Shown: piece by piece, positions 57,558-64,000 of the stretch
How positions within the stretch are numbered: position 1 is the first letter of the stretch
Layout of the letters: every line of letters starts with the position of its first letter
Assembly: GCA_937920275.1 (NCBI GenBank)
Contig: CALGVD010000136.1
Span: forward strand, 62,001-126,000
Reading direction: 5' to 3'
DNA length: 64,000 bases
Source: an uncultured Pseudomonadota bacterium
GTDB lineage: Bacteria > Pseudomonadota > Gammaproteobacteria > Steroidobacterales > Steroidobacteraceae
Program-made: the position numbers and the translations under genes
Notes under the pieces: model-generated
Database searches by the model: none
What the model saw: the letters and a program-made list of their open reading frames with translations, nothing else
What the model was told of the DNA's origin: nothing

Positions 57558-58292
57558 ATGGACTGGACCTGGTTTCATCGCCTCGCCTCGCCGCCCCACA
57601 TCTACCGAGTGGCCGGTACCCTGACGCCGTGGTTTGCATGGCCCGCGGGTCTGCTCATCGTGTCGGCGCTGTATGCCGGCCTTTTTCTGGCCCCGCCCGA
57701 CTACCAGCAGGGCGAGGGCTTCAGGATGATCTACGTCCATGCCCCCTCGGCCTGGCTGTCGGTGATGATCTACGGGGTGATGGCGACCGCTGCGGCCGTG
57801 GGTCTGATCTGGCGGATGAAAGTCGCGCATGCCGCCGCGGCGAGCTGCGCCGCGATCGGCGCCTCTTTCACATTCGTCTCCCTCGTCACCGGGATGCTCT
57901 GGGGCAAGCCGATGTGGGGGACCTATTGGGTCTGGGACCCGCGTCTGACCGCGCAGCTCGTATTGCTCATCCTCTATCTCGGATACATGGCCCTGCGCTC
58001 CGGCATCGACGATCTCGGTCGTGCCGATCGTGCGAGCGCCGTCCTCGCGATCATCGGTGTGGTCAATCTGCCGATCATCCGCTATTCGGTCGAGTGGTGG
58101 AACTCGATCCACCAAGCGCCCTCGGTCATGAAGATGGAGCGGCCCTCGATGCCGTTCGATATGCTTGCGCCGCTGTTGATGATGCTGCTCGGATTCACTC
58201 TTCTGTTCGCAGCGGTCATGCTGGTGCGCATGAGGGCTGAGGTGCTGCGGCGCGAGCGTGGGGCGTCCTGGGTCAAGGAGGTGGTGTCTTGA
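57558..58292 (+). CDS. ccmC: Heme lyase membrane protein CcmC
   Basis: 244 residues, six membrane helices. The tryptophan-rich heme-handling motif WGTYWVWDPR (about 119-128) with flanking His is present. It presents heme to the CcmE chaperone in the periplasm. Starts nine bases after ccmB; its stop overlaps the TTG of ccmD. Confidence 0.96.
   Translation: MDWTWFHRLASPPHIYRVAGTLTPWFAWPAGLLIVSALYAGLFLAPPDYQQGEGFRMIYVHAPSAWLSVMIYGVMATAAAVGLIWRMKVAHAAAASCAAIGASFTFVSLVTGMLWGKPMWGTYWVWDPRLTAQLVLLILYLGYMALRSGIDDLGRADRASAVLAIIGVVNLPIIRYSVEWWNSIHQAPSVMKMERPSMPFDMLAPLLMMLLGFTLLFAAVMLVRMRAEVLRRERGASWVKEVVS
58275..58282 (+). promoter_or_regulatory. Strong Shine-Dalgarno before ccmD
   Basis: AAGGAGGT lies seven bases before the TTG at 58289 and inside the end of ccmC. 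It decides the ccmD start: the TTG, rather than the internal ATG at 58307, has the site. Confidence 0.7.
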
Positions 58293-58459
58293 GGGATTTC
58301 TTCGCCATGGGCGGCTATGCTGCTTTTCTTTGGCCTGCTTACGCCGTGACGTTCGCCGTCGTGGCGTGGAACATCATCGCGGCACGGCGCGCCCACCAGC
58401 AGGCGCTCGCCGAGGCGCGTCGCCGTTTCTCGGCGGATGCTGACGGTGACGCACCATGA
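58289..58459 (+). CDS. ccmD: Heme exporter accessory protein CcmD
   Basis: 56 residues. It opens with a TTG overlapping the ccmC stop and preceded by an ideal Shine-Dalgarno. One membrane helix (about residues 8-32) with GGYAAFLWPAYAVTF is the typical CcmD signature; a cytoplasmic tail rich in Arg, Ala and Gln follows. It tethers CcmE to the CcmABC complex. It is short and starts with TTG, so it is easily missed. Its stop overlaps ccmE (ATGA). Confidence 0.92.
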   Translation: MRDFFAMGGYAAFLWPAYAVTFAVVAWNIIAARRAHQQALAEARRRFSADADGDAP

Positions 58460-58926
58460 CCCCTCGGCGGCGGCGGATCGCGCTGGTGGTCGGCATCCTC
58501 GCCGGCGTGTCGTTGGCGGCGTTGCTGGCGGCCCGCGCGTTCCAGGACAACGTCATGTTCTTCTTCGACCCGAGCCAGGTGGCTGCCGGGTCAGCGCCGC
58601 TCGATAAGCGCTTCCGTCTGGGTGGCATGGTGCGGCCGGGAACGGTCGCTCGGACCGCGGGGAGCTTGGAGATGCAGTTCGTGGTCACGGATTTCCAGCG
58701 CGATGTGCCGGTCCGATATTCGGGGGTGGTCCCGGACCTGTTCCGCGAGAACCAAGGCGTCGTCGCGCACGGCAAGCTCGGCAGCGACGGCATCTTCGTC
58801 GCCGACGAGATCCTCGCCAAGCATGACGAGAATTACATGCCGCCTGAGGTCGCGCGTGCCATCAAGGAAAAACATGGCGGCGTCATGCCGGTGAACCCTG
58901 ACATCCGCAACGGTCCGCGCACATGA
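58456..58926 (+). CDS. ccmE: Heme chaperone CcmE
   Basis: 156 residues. An N-terminal membrane helix anchors a periplasmic OB-fold. The covalent heme-binding His is H123 with Tyr127 in LAKHDENY. It delivers heme to CcmF/H for attachment to cytochrome c. Overlaps ccmD and ccmF by four bases each. Confidence 0.96.
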   Translation: MTPRRRRIALVVGILAGVSLAALLAARAFQDNVMFFFDPSQVAAGSAPLDKRFRLGGMVRPGTVARTAGSLEMQFVVTDFQRDVPVRYSGVVPDLFRENQGVVAHGKLGSDGIFVADEILAKHDENYMPPEVARAIKEKHGGVMPVNPDIRNGPRT

Positions 58927-60845
58927 TCCCAGAACTCGGTCATTTCATGCTGGTGCTCGCGTTGGCGGCCGCCGTCGCACAGGCATTCTTCGGGATCGCA
59001 GGCCCTGCACTCGGGCGTCAGGCATGGATCGATGTCACCCGCTCGGCGGTGATCGCACAGTTCGTGCTCGTCAGCCTTTCGCTCGCCGCGCTCGTCTACG
59101 CGTTCGTCCAGAACGATTTCTCGGTCGAGTACGTCGCCGCCAACTCCAACACGGCGCTGCCCGTCGGCTACCGGATCGCTGCCGTCTGGGGCGCCCACGA
59201 GGGCTCGCTGCTGCTCTGGGCGTGGATCATGGTCGCGTGGACTTTGGCGGTGGCGCTGCTGTCGCGCAATCTGCCGCCGGAATTCGCGGCCCGCGTGCTG
59301 GGGGTCCTCGGGCTCATCGCCATCGGCTTCCTGTTGTTCACGCTCGCGACCTCCAACCCCTTCGCGCGCCTCGATCCTGCTGCACCTGACGGGCGTGATC
59401 TCAATCCGCTACTCCAAGATCCGGCGCTGGCCATGCACCCACCGCTGCTCTACGCCGGGTACGTCGGGCTGTCGGTCGCGTTCGCTTTCGCCTGCGCGGC
59501 CATGATCGAAGGACGCCTCGACGCCGCATGGGCGCGGTGGGCGAGGCCCTGGACTACGGTCGCCTGGGCGCTGCTCACGGTCGGGATCGCGCTCGGCTCG
59601 TGGTGGGCGTACTACGAACTGGGGTGGGGCGGCTATTGGTTCTGGGATCCGGTCGAGAACGCGTCGTTCATGCCCTGGCTTGTGGCGACCGCGCTGATCC
59701 ACTCCCTCGCGGTGACCGAGAAGCGCGGACTCTTCAAGAGTTGGACGCTGTTGCTCGCGATCCTCGGGTTCTCTTTGTCGTTGCTCGGCACCTTCCTCGT
59801 CCGATCAGGCGTGTTGGTGTCGGTGCATTCCTTCGCAGCCGATCCGGAGCGTGGTCTCTTCATCCTTGCGTTCCTCGTGATCATCATCGGTGGCGCGCTC
59901 GCCTTGTATGCGTGGCGGGCGCCGCTCCTGCGTAGCGAGGCGGGATTCGAACTGACCGCACGCGAGTCGTTCCTGCTCTTCAACAACATCCTGCTGATGG
60001 TCGCTGCGGCGGCGGTGTTCGCCGGCACGATGGCGCCCCTGATCTCCGACGCGCTCGGGCTCGGCACGCTATCGGTCGGACGGCAGTATTACGACCCGGT
60101 GTTCCTGTTGCCGACCCTGCCGCTGCTGGCCTTTGCGGCTGTGGGTCTGCATTCCGGTTGGAAGAAGGGACGGCTCGGACAACGCAAACGAGAGATCCTC
60201 GGCACGCTCGTGCTCGGCGTGTTGATCGCGCTGGCGCTGGTGTTCGGCGCCTGGGAGGGCGCGAAGGTACTGACGCCGGTGGGCTTCGCTCTGGGTGCTT
60301 GGCTGATGTTGTCGGCCTTCGTCGACCCGATCGACCGCTGGCGTCGCAAGTTGGCGCTACCGCCCGCCATCCTCGGCATGGCGCTCGCCCACGCCTCGCT
60401 CGGCGTCTTCGTCATCTCCATCACGGCTGTCGAGTCCTACACCCTCGAGCGCGATCTCGCACTCGGCATCGGCGAATCCGGGAAGCTCGGTGACTACGAG
60501 TACCGGTTGGTGAGTCTCGAGGGGAAGGAAGGGCCGAACTACGACGCGTTGCGTGGCGAGATCATCGTCACCGAGGGTGGCCGTCAGGTCGCGGTGCTGC
60601 ATCCCGAGAAGCGTAATTATTGGATCCAGCAACAACAGATGACCGAGGCTGGTATCGACATGCATTGGACGCGCGACATCTTCGCCGCCCTCGGTGAGGA
60701 CCTCGGCGCCGGGCGTTGGAGCGTGCGGGCGCAGGTCCGTCCGCTCATCAACTACGTCTGGCTTGCCGCGTTGTTGATGGCCATCGGCGGCATCATCGCG
60801 GCCTGTGATCGTCGTTACCGCAAGGGTGACGAAGAAGTGCCATGA
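58923..60845 (+). CDS. ccmF: Cytochrome c heme lyase subunit CcmF
   Basis: 640 residues with about fifteen membrane segments. The GGYWFWDPVENASFMPW segment (about 238-254) is the WWD-type heme motif and VNSNTALP-like early text (NSNTALPVGYRIAAVWGAHEGS) is typical. It ligates heme to the cysteines of apocytochrome c with CcmH. Overlaps ccmG by four bases. Confidence 0.96.
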   Translation: MIPELGHFMLVLALAAAVAQAFFGIAGPALGRQAWIDVTRSAVIAQFVLVSLSLAALVYAFVQNDFSVEYVAANSNTALPVGYRIAAVWGAHEGSLLLWAWIMVAWTLAVALLSRNLPPEFAARVLGVLGLIAIGFLLFTLATSNPFARLDPAAPDGRDLNPLLQDPALAMHPPLLYAGYVGLSVAFAFACAAMIEGRLDAAWARWARPWTTVAWALLTVGIALGSWWAYYELGWGGYWFWDPVENASFMPWLVATALIHSLAVTEKRGLFKSWTLLLAILGFSLSLLGTFLVRSGVLVSVHSFAADPERGLFILAFLVIIIGGALALYAWRAPLLRSEAGFELTARESFLLFNNILLMVAAAAVFAGTMAPLISDALGLGTLSVGRQYYDPVFLLPTLPLLAFAAVGLHSGWKKGRLGQRKREILGTLVLGVLIALALVFGAWEGAKVLTPVGFALGAWLMLSAFVDPIDRWRRKLALPPAILGMALAHASLGVFVISITAVESYTLERDLALGIGESGKLGDYEYRLVSLEGKEGPNYDALRGEIIVTEGGRQVAVLHPEKRNYWIQQQQMTEAGIDMHWTRDIFAALGEDLGAGRWSVRAQVRPLINYVWLAALLMAIGGIIAACDRRYRKGDEEVP

Positions 60846-61420
60846 ACCGGTTCCTCCTGCCAGCCGGCTTGTTCGGGTTGTTGGTCGTGCTGTTGTTCGT
60901 CGGCATCCAGCGATCCTCGCAGAAGGGGATCATCCCCTCGGCGTTGCTCGGTAAGCCGGGGCCTGAGTTCCGTTTACCGTCGCTTGATGGGTCGGCTGAT
61001 TTCGAGTCGGCCTCGATGCGAGGTCGTTGGCACCTGCTGAATGTCTGGGGCACGTGGTGCCCGCAGTGCCGGGTCGAGCACGACATGCTCCTAGAGATCG
61101 CCCGAAGCGGCGAAATCGCCATCATCGGCCTCAATTGGAAGGATGAAGATGTCCTTGCGCAGCGATGGCTTGCGGAGCTTGGCGACCCCTATGACGCCGT
61201 GCCGGTCGATCGGGATGGTCAAGTGGCGGTCGAGTGGGGTGTCTATGGCGCCCCCGAAACTTTTTTGATCGATGATCAGGGCATCGTCCGTCACCGCCAT
61301 GTCGGTGCGATGACCCCCGAGGTCTGGGCGCGGGAATTCCTTTCGCGGATGCCGACACGGCAGGGGGCGCCCGATGAGCCTGTTCTGGTGCCTGTACCGG
61401 GCGCCGCGGTGGAGGGGTGA
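60842..61420 (+). CDS. ccmG: Thiol:disulfide interchange protein CcmG/DsbE
   Basis: 192 residues. An N-terminal membrane anchor and a thioredoxin-like domain with the redox pair C73-P-Q-C76 (GTWCPQC) are seen, plus VYGAPETFLIDDQG with the cis-Pro region. It keeps apocytochrome cysteines reduced. The C-terminal 20 residues are longer than usual. Its end is 19 bases before the ccmH start. Confidence 0.93.
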   Translation: MNRFLLPAGLFGLLVVLLFVGIQRSSQKGIIPSALLGKPGPEFRLPSLDGSADFESASMRGRWHLLNVWGTWCPQCRVEHDMLLEIARSGEIAIIGLNWKDEDVLAQRWLAELGDPYDAVPVDRDGQVAVEWGVYGAPETFLIDDQGIVRHRHVGAMTPEVWAREFLSRMPTRQGAPDEPVLVPVPGAAVEG

Positions 61421-61439
61421 CAGTCGTGAGACCTCTGAC

Positions 61440-61898
61440 GTGAGTCATCTAATCAAAGCAGCCGCGACCGCGATCCTGTGGGGAGTCTGGGCGGTCAGCG
61501 CGTTCCATGCACCGATGGCCCAAGCCATCGATCCGATCGAGTTGGAAGATCCCGCCTTGCAGCAGCGCTATCGGGACCTGAGCCATGAACTGCGTTGCAT
61601 GCAGTGTCAGAACCAGTCCATCGCCGACTCGCCGGTCGGACTCGCGGGTGATCTGCGGCGCGAGGTGCGCGAGCTTCTGTTGCGCGGTCTCAGCGACGAT
61701 CAGGTGCGCGACCACCTCCGCGCCCGATACGGTGATTTCATCCTGTTCCGGCCGGACTTCAACGCGCGAACCGCCTGGCTTTGGCTCGCGCCGTTGGCCT
61801 TGCTGCTGCTCGGCCTCGGCGTGGCGTGGCGTGTGTTGCGGCAACGCGGGGCGATGGTGTCCAAGGATGATTCAATTATTGAGGAGTCCCGCCGATGA
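61440..61898 (+). CDS. ccmH: Cytochrome c maturation protein CcmH (reductase part)
   Basis: 152 residues from a GTG at 61440, chosen because it yields a good signal peptide; an ATG at 61374 would overlap ccmG and prepend a non-signal stretch. The redox motif LRCMQCQNQ places Cys53 and Cys56. A single C-terminal membrane helix is seen near residues 110-130. In E. coli CcmH this part is fused to a TPR region; here the TPR part is the separate next gene. Overlaps it by four bases. Confidence 0.92.
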   Translation: MSHLIKAAATAILWGVWAVSAFHAPMAQAIDPIELEDPALQQRYRDLSHELRCMQCQNQSIADSPVGLAGDLRREVRELLLRGLSDDQVRDHLRARYGDFILFRPDFNARTAWLWLAPLALLLLGLGVAWRVLRQRGAMVSKDDSIIEESRR

Positions 61899-62893
61899 CG
61901 GTCTTCCTGTCCATCGCGATCGCGATCGCGTTTGCGGTCCTCACGGCGGCGTATCTGTCGAGACCCTTGTGGCGCGACGGTCGCGGTTCACGGACGGCAG
62001 GTATCGTCACTGCGCTGGCTTTGCTCGGCGGATCGGCTGCGTTCTATGCCTGGTCGAGCCGTTGGGATTGGTCACAGGCAGAGTCCCCATCGACCGCCAA
62101 CGCGATGGTCGGCAGGCTCGCGCGGCGCCTCGAGCGGCAGCCTGACGATGTCGAGGGCTGGCTGACGCTCGGCCGCTCACATAACGCGATCGGTCAGCAT
62201 CCGCTCGCCATCCGTGCGTTCCAACGGGCCGACCGCTTGCAGGGTGGACGCAACGCCGAGGCGGTGCTCGGGATCGCAGAAGCGATGATGTTGCAGAACG
62301 ACAATGTGATGGACGACAGGATAGGGCGGCTTTTTGAGCGTGCGCTCGAGCTTGATCCGAAGTCCGGTCGAGTCTTGTTCTTCGCGGCGGTCGCTGCCCA
62401 GAACCGTCAGGAGTTCGAGCTTGCGATCGAACGGTTCGAACGGCTGCTGACGCTCGACACCCCGCCGGAGGTGCGCAGCATCATCGAGACGCAGGTCGCG
62501 ACGTTGCGCGGCGGCGCGACGGAACCGGCTGTTGCCGCCGCTCCGCCGGGTGCACCCAGCATCAACGTCGAGGTCTCGATCGCACCCTCGATGGCGGCGC
62601 GCATGACCCCCGGCGCGACCTTGTTCGTGTTCGTGCGAACACCGGGCCGGCCCGGACCGCCGCTCGCGGCGAAGCGGTTGCCGGCTGTGCTGCCCGCCAC
62701 CGTGTTGATCACGCCGCAAGACAGCATGTTGCCGGGCGTGGTGTTCGCCTCGGGGGATGAGGTCGAGGTCTCTGCCAAGATCTCCGCCGATGGCAGTGCC
62801 ACGCCCAAGACCGGGGAGCCTATCGGGCGCCTGACCTACACCGTGGGGCGTGACCTCACCCGCCCGCTCGTCATCGATGGCCTGACACCGTGA
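61895..62893 (+). CDS. ccmI: TPR-containing cytochrome c maturation protein CcmI
   Basis: 332 residues. Two N-terminal membrane helices (about 3-20 and 32-50) precede a TPR region (about 72-200; EGWLTLGRSHNAIGQHPLAI, LELDPKSGRVL) and a C-terminal beta-rich domain. It binds the C-terminus of apocytochrome c for delivery to CcmFH. The split of CcmH and CcmI is the Alpha-/Pseudomonas-type arrangement. It overlaps the next gene by four bases (GTGA). Confidence 0.9.
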   Translation: MTVFLSIAIAIAFAVLTAAYLSRPLWRDGRGSRTAGIVTALALLGGSAAFYAWSSRWDWSQAESPSTANAMVGRLARRLERQPDDVEGWLTLGRSHNAIGQHPLAIRAFQRADRLQGGRNAEAVLGIAEAMMLQNDNVMDDRIGRLFERALELDPKSGRVLFFAAVAAQNRQEFELAIERFERLLTLDTPPEVRSIIETQVATLRGGATEPAVAAAPPGAPSINVEVSIAPSMAARMTPGATLFVFVRTPGRPGPPLAAKRLPAVLPATVLITPQDSMLPGVVFASGDEVEVSAKISADGSATPKTGEPIGRLTYTVGRDLTRPLVIDGLTP

Positions 62894-64000
62894 CGGCAGA
62901 CCGTCCCGCGGATGAGGCGCCGTGGCGTCTCGGCGGGCTGTTGCGTCAAGGCGAGGGCGGGGCGGTGCTCTCTGCGGGCGCAGCGTATTTCTTCCTGCTG
63001 TGCGGCTACTACATGCTGCGCAGTCTGCGTGAAGCGTTCGCCCTTGAGGTTGGTCGGGAGTCCATCGCCACGCTGTTTTATGTCGCCTCGGCGGTGATGG
63101 CGTTCGTATTGCCGATCTACTGGTTCGTGGTCGCGCGCTTGCCGCGGCGGTTGATGTTCCCGGTCATCTATTCGGCTGTGGCGGTGCTGTTCGCCGGCCT
63201 CGCGATCGCGATGTCCGCCCAGCCTGACTCCCGCCTATTACCTGCGGTCTATTGGGTCGCGGTCACCTCGTTGAACCTGTTCATCGTGTCGGTGTTCTGG
63301 AGCGTGATGGTCGATGCTTGGCGTTCGGTCGCGGCTCGTCGTGTGTTCGGCTTCATCGCCGCCGGGGGCAGTGCCGGCGCGATCGCGGGACCCTTCTTGA
63401 CGGCCGTGTTCGTCGAGCGGTCGGGTACGACCGTCATCATCCTCGTGGCGGTCGGTTTCTTGCTGACCGCTGCAGTGTTCGGCCATCGTGCCCAGGCCGC
63501 CGAGGCGCGCAGTGAGGGGCAGGATCCGGCGGCACGGCTTGCGTTGCCGGTCGGCGGTCGCGCGACGGATGATCTCAAGCGCCTGTTGACCTCGCCCTAT
63601 CTATTGGCCATCGCTGGCATCGTGGTCCTCGGGCAGGTGATCGGCGGTTTCATGTATCAGGAGCAGGCGAAGTTCGTCGAGGGCGCCTTTTTCGGGCTCG
63701 AAAGCCGTGCTGCGTTGTTCGCGAAGATCGACCTCGCGACGAGCGTACTCTCGCTCTTCTTCCAGGCGGTGGTGGTCGGTTGGTTGGCGTCGCGCGGCGG
63801 GCTGCGCGCCGCGCTTGGCGCAGTGCCGGTGATCCTCGTGGGGTCCTTCCTGCTGCTGGCGTTGGCGCCGATCGGTGCGGTCCTGATCGCCACCCAAGTA
63901 TTACGCCGTGCGGTCGACTACGGACTTTTCAAGCCGACGCGCGAGATGCTGTTCACCGTGCTCAACCCCGAAAGTAAATTCAAGAGCAAGAGCCTTATCG
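62890..64000 (+). CDS. ADP/ATP-carrier-like NTP/NDP transporter, 3' truncated
   Basis: About 370 residues are visible and the frame runs off the right edge. The GTG at 62890 overlaps the ccmI stop (GTGA). At least ten hydrophobic segments are seen. SAGAAYFFLLCGYYMLRSLREA near 30-50 resembles the N-terminal helix of bacterial TlcC-type nucleotide carriers with Y-x2-R-x3-(D/E), and LFKPTREML near 355 the C-terminal half. Related domains in free-living bacteria are called NTP/NDP exchange transporter or MFS-like permease, and their substrates are unproven. The link to ccm genes is unexplained. Confidence 0.75.
   Translation, partial: MTADRPADEAPWRLGGLLRQGEGGAVLSAGAAYFFLLCGYYMLRSLREAFALEVGRESIATLFYVASAVMAFVLPIYWFVVARLPRRLMFPVIYSAVAVLFAGLAIAMSAQPDSRLLPAVYWVAVTSLNLFIVSVFWSVMVDAWRSVAARRVFGFIAAGGSAGAIAGPFLTAVFVERSGTTVIILVAVGFLLTAAVFGHRAQAAEARSEGQDPAARLALPVGGRATDDLKRLLTSPYLLAIAGIVVLGQVIGGFMYQEQAKFVEGAFFGLESRAALFAKIDLATSVLSLFFQAVVVGWLASRGGLRAALGAVPVILVGSFLLLALAPIGAVLIATQVLRRAVDYGLFKPTREMLFTVLNPESKFKSKSLI

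Noticed and set aside
61374-61439. ATG start for ccmH at 61374
   Set aside because: It overlaps ccmG and places a polar stretch before the signal peptide; the GTG at 61440 gives a normal exported protein.

Overview
The window is 64 kb of dense, high-GC (roughly two thirds G+C by eye) bacterial chromosome. Gene content points to a free-living aerobic gammaproteobacterium, possibly of the Steroidobacteraceae/Nevskiales/Xanthomonadales kind. The pointers are an E. coli-like thrABC operon, adjacent purB and mnmA, the order uvrC-pgsA-tRNA-Gly-tRNA-Cys (the order of the E. coli uvrC-pgsA-glyW-cysT-leuZ region), a full System I cytochrome c maturation operon, a type II DAHP synthase and a large TonB receptor beside a Rieske oxygenase. 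The genus assignment is inference. I see no insertion sequence, prophage, integron or CRISPR array, and no gene-free stretch longer than about 300 bases.

Regions: (1) 1-9120, a compact tad/Flp-pilus operon (CpaB, RcpA secretin, FHA-TadA ATPase, TadB, TadC, a DUF192-TadE fusion) preceded by three small proteins. Three of its proteins carry a class IVb prepilin motif. The left end is cut. (2) 9110-20353, a catabolic-looking block: MobA-like nucleotidyltransferase, Rieske oxygenase, TonB receptor, MFS permease, crotonase-fold protein, SDR, MmgE/PrpD, MaoC-like hydratase, TauE/SafE exporter. (3) 20507-30143, thrA-thrB-thrC plus a NERD protein, then TatD, threonine aldolase, a YgjP-like metalloprotease and the MsrPQ repair system. 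(4) 30157-39049, HAD phosphatase, aconitase, mnmA, purB, nudL-like Nudix, mazG, DAHP synthase. (5) 39067-44961, a RamB/ScfR-type regulator divergent from malate synthase, isocitrate lyase and isocitrate dehydrogenase: the glyoxylate shunt and its branch-point enzyme, with a striking repeat-rich control region. (6) 44971-56153, uracil-DNA glycosylase, uvrC, pgsA, three tRNA genes, a class A beta-lactamase-fold hydrolase, M1 peptidase with its DUF6702 partner, PQQ-type sugar dehydrogenase, a lipoprotein carboxylesterase and a small lipoprotein. (7) 56254-64000, ccmABCDEFGHI followed by a translationally coupled ADP/ATP-carrier-like transporter cut by the right edge.

The gene packing is extreme: many neighbours share ATGA, GTGA or TTGA start/stop overlaps. 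Five of the eight convergent pairs overlap at their 3' ends and the other three are separated by only 17-54 bases, leaving almost no room for intrinsic terminators. The observations I rate highest are the DUF192-TadE fusion, whose predicted prepilin cleavage would release the DUF192 part; the three 14-base-phased repeats between the glyoxylate regulator and malate synthase; a palindrome touching the malate synthase start; and the apparent break-up of the ancestral glyW-cysT-leuZ tRNA operon.
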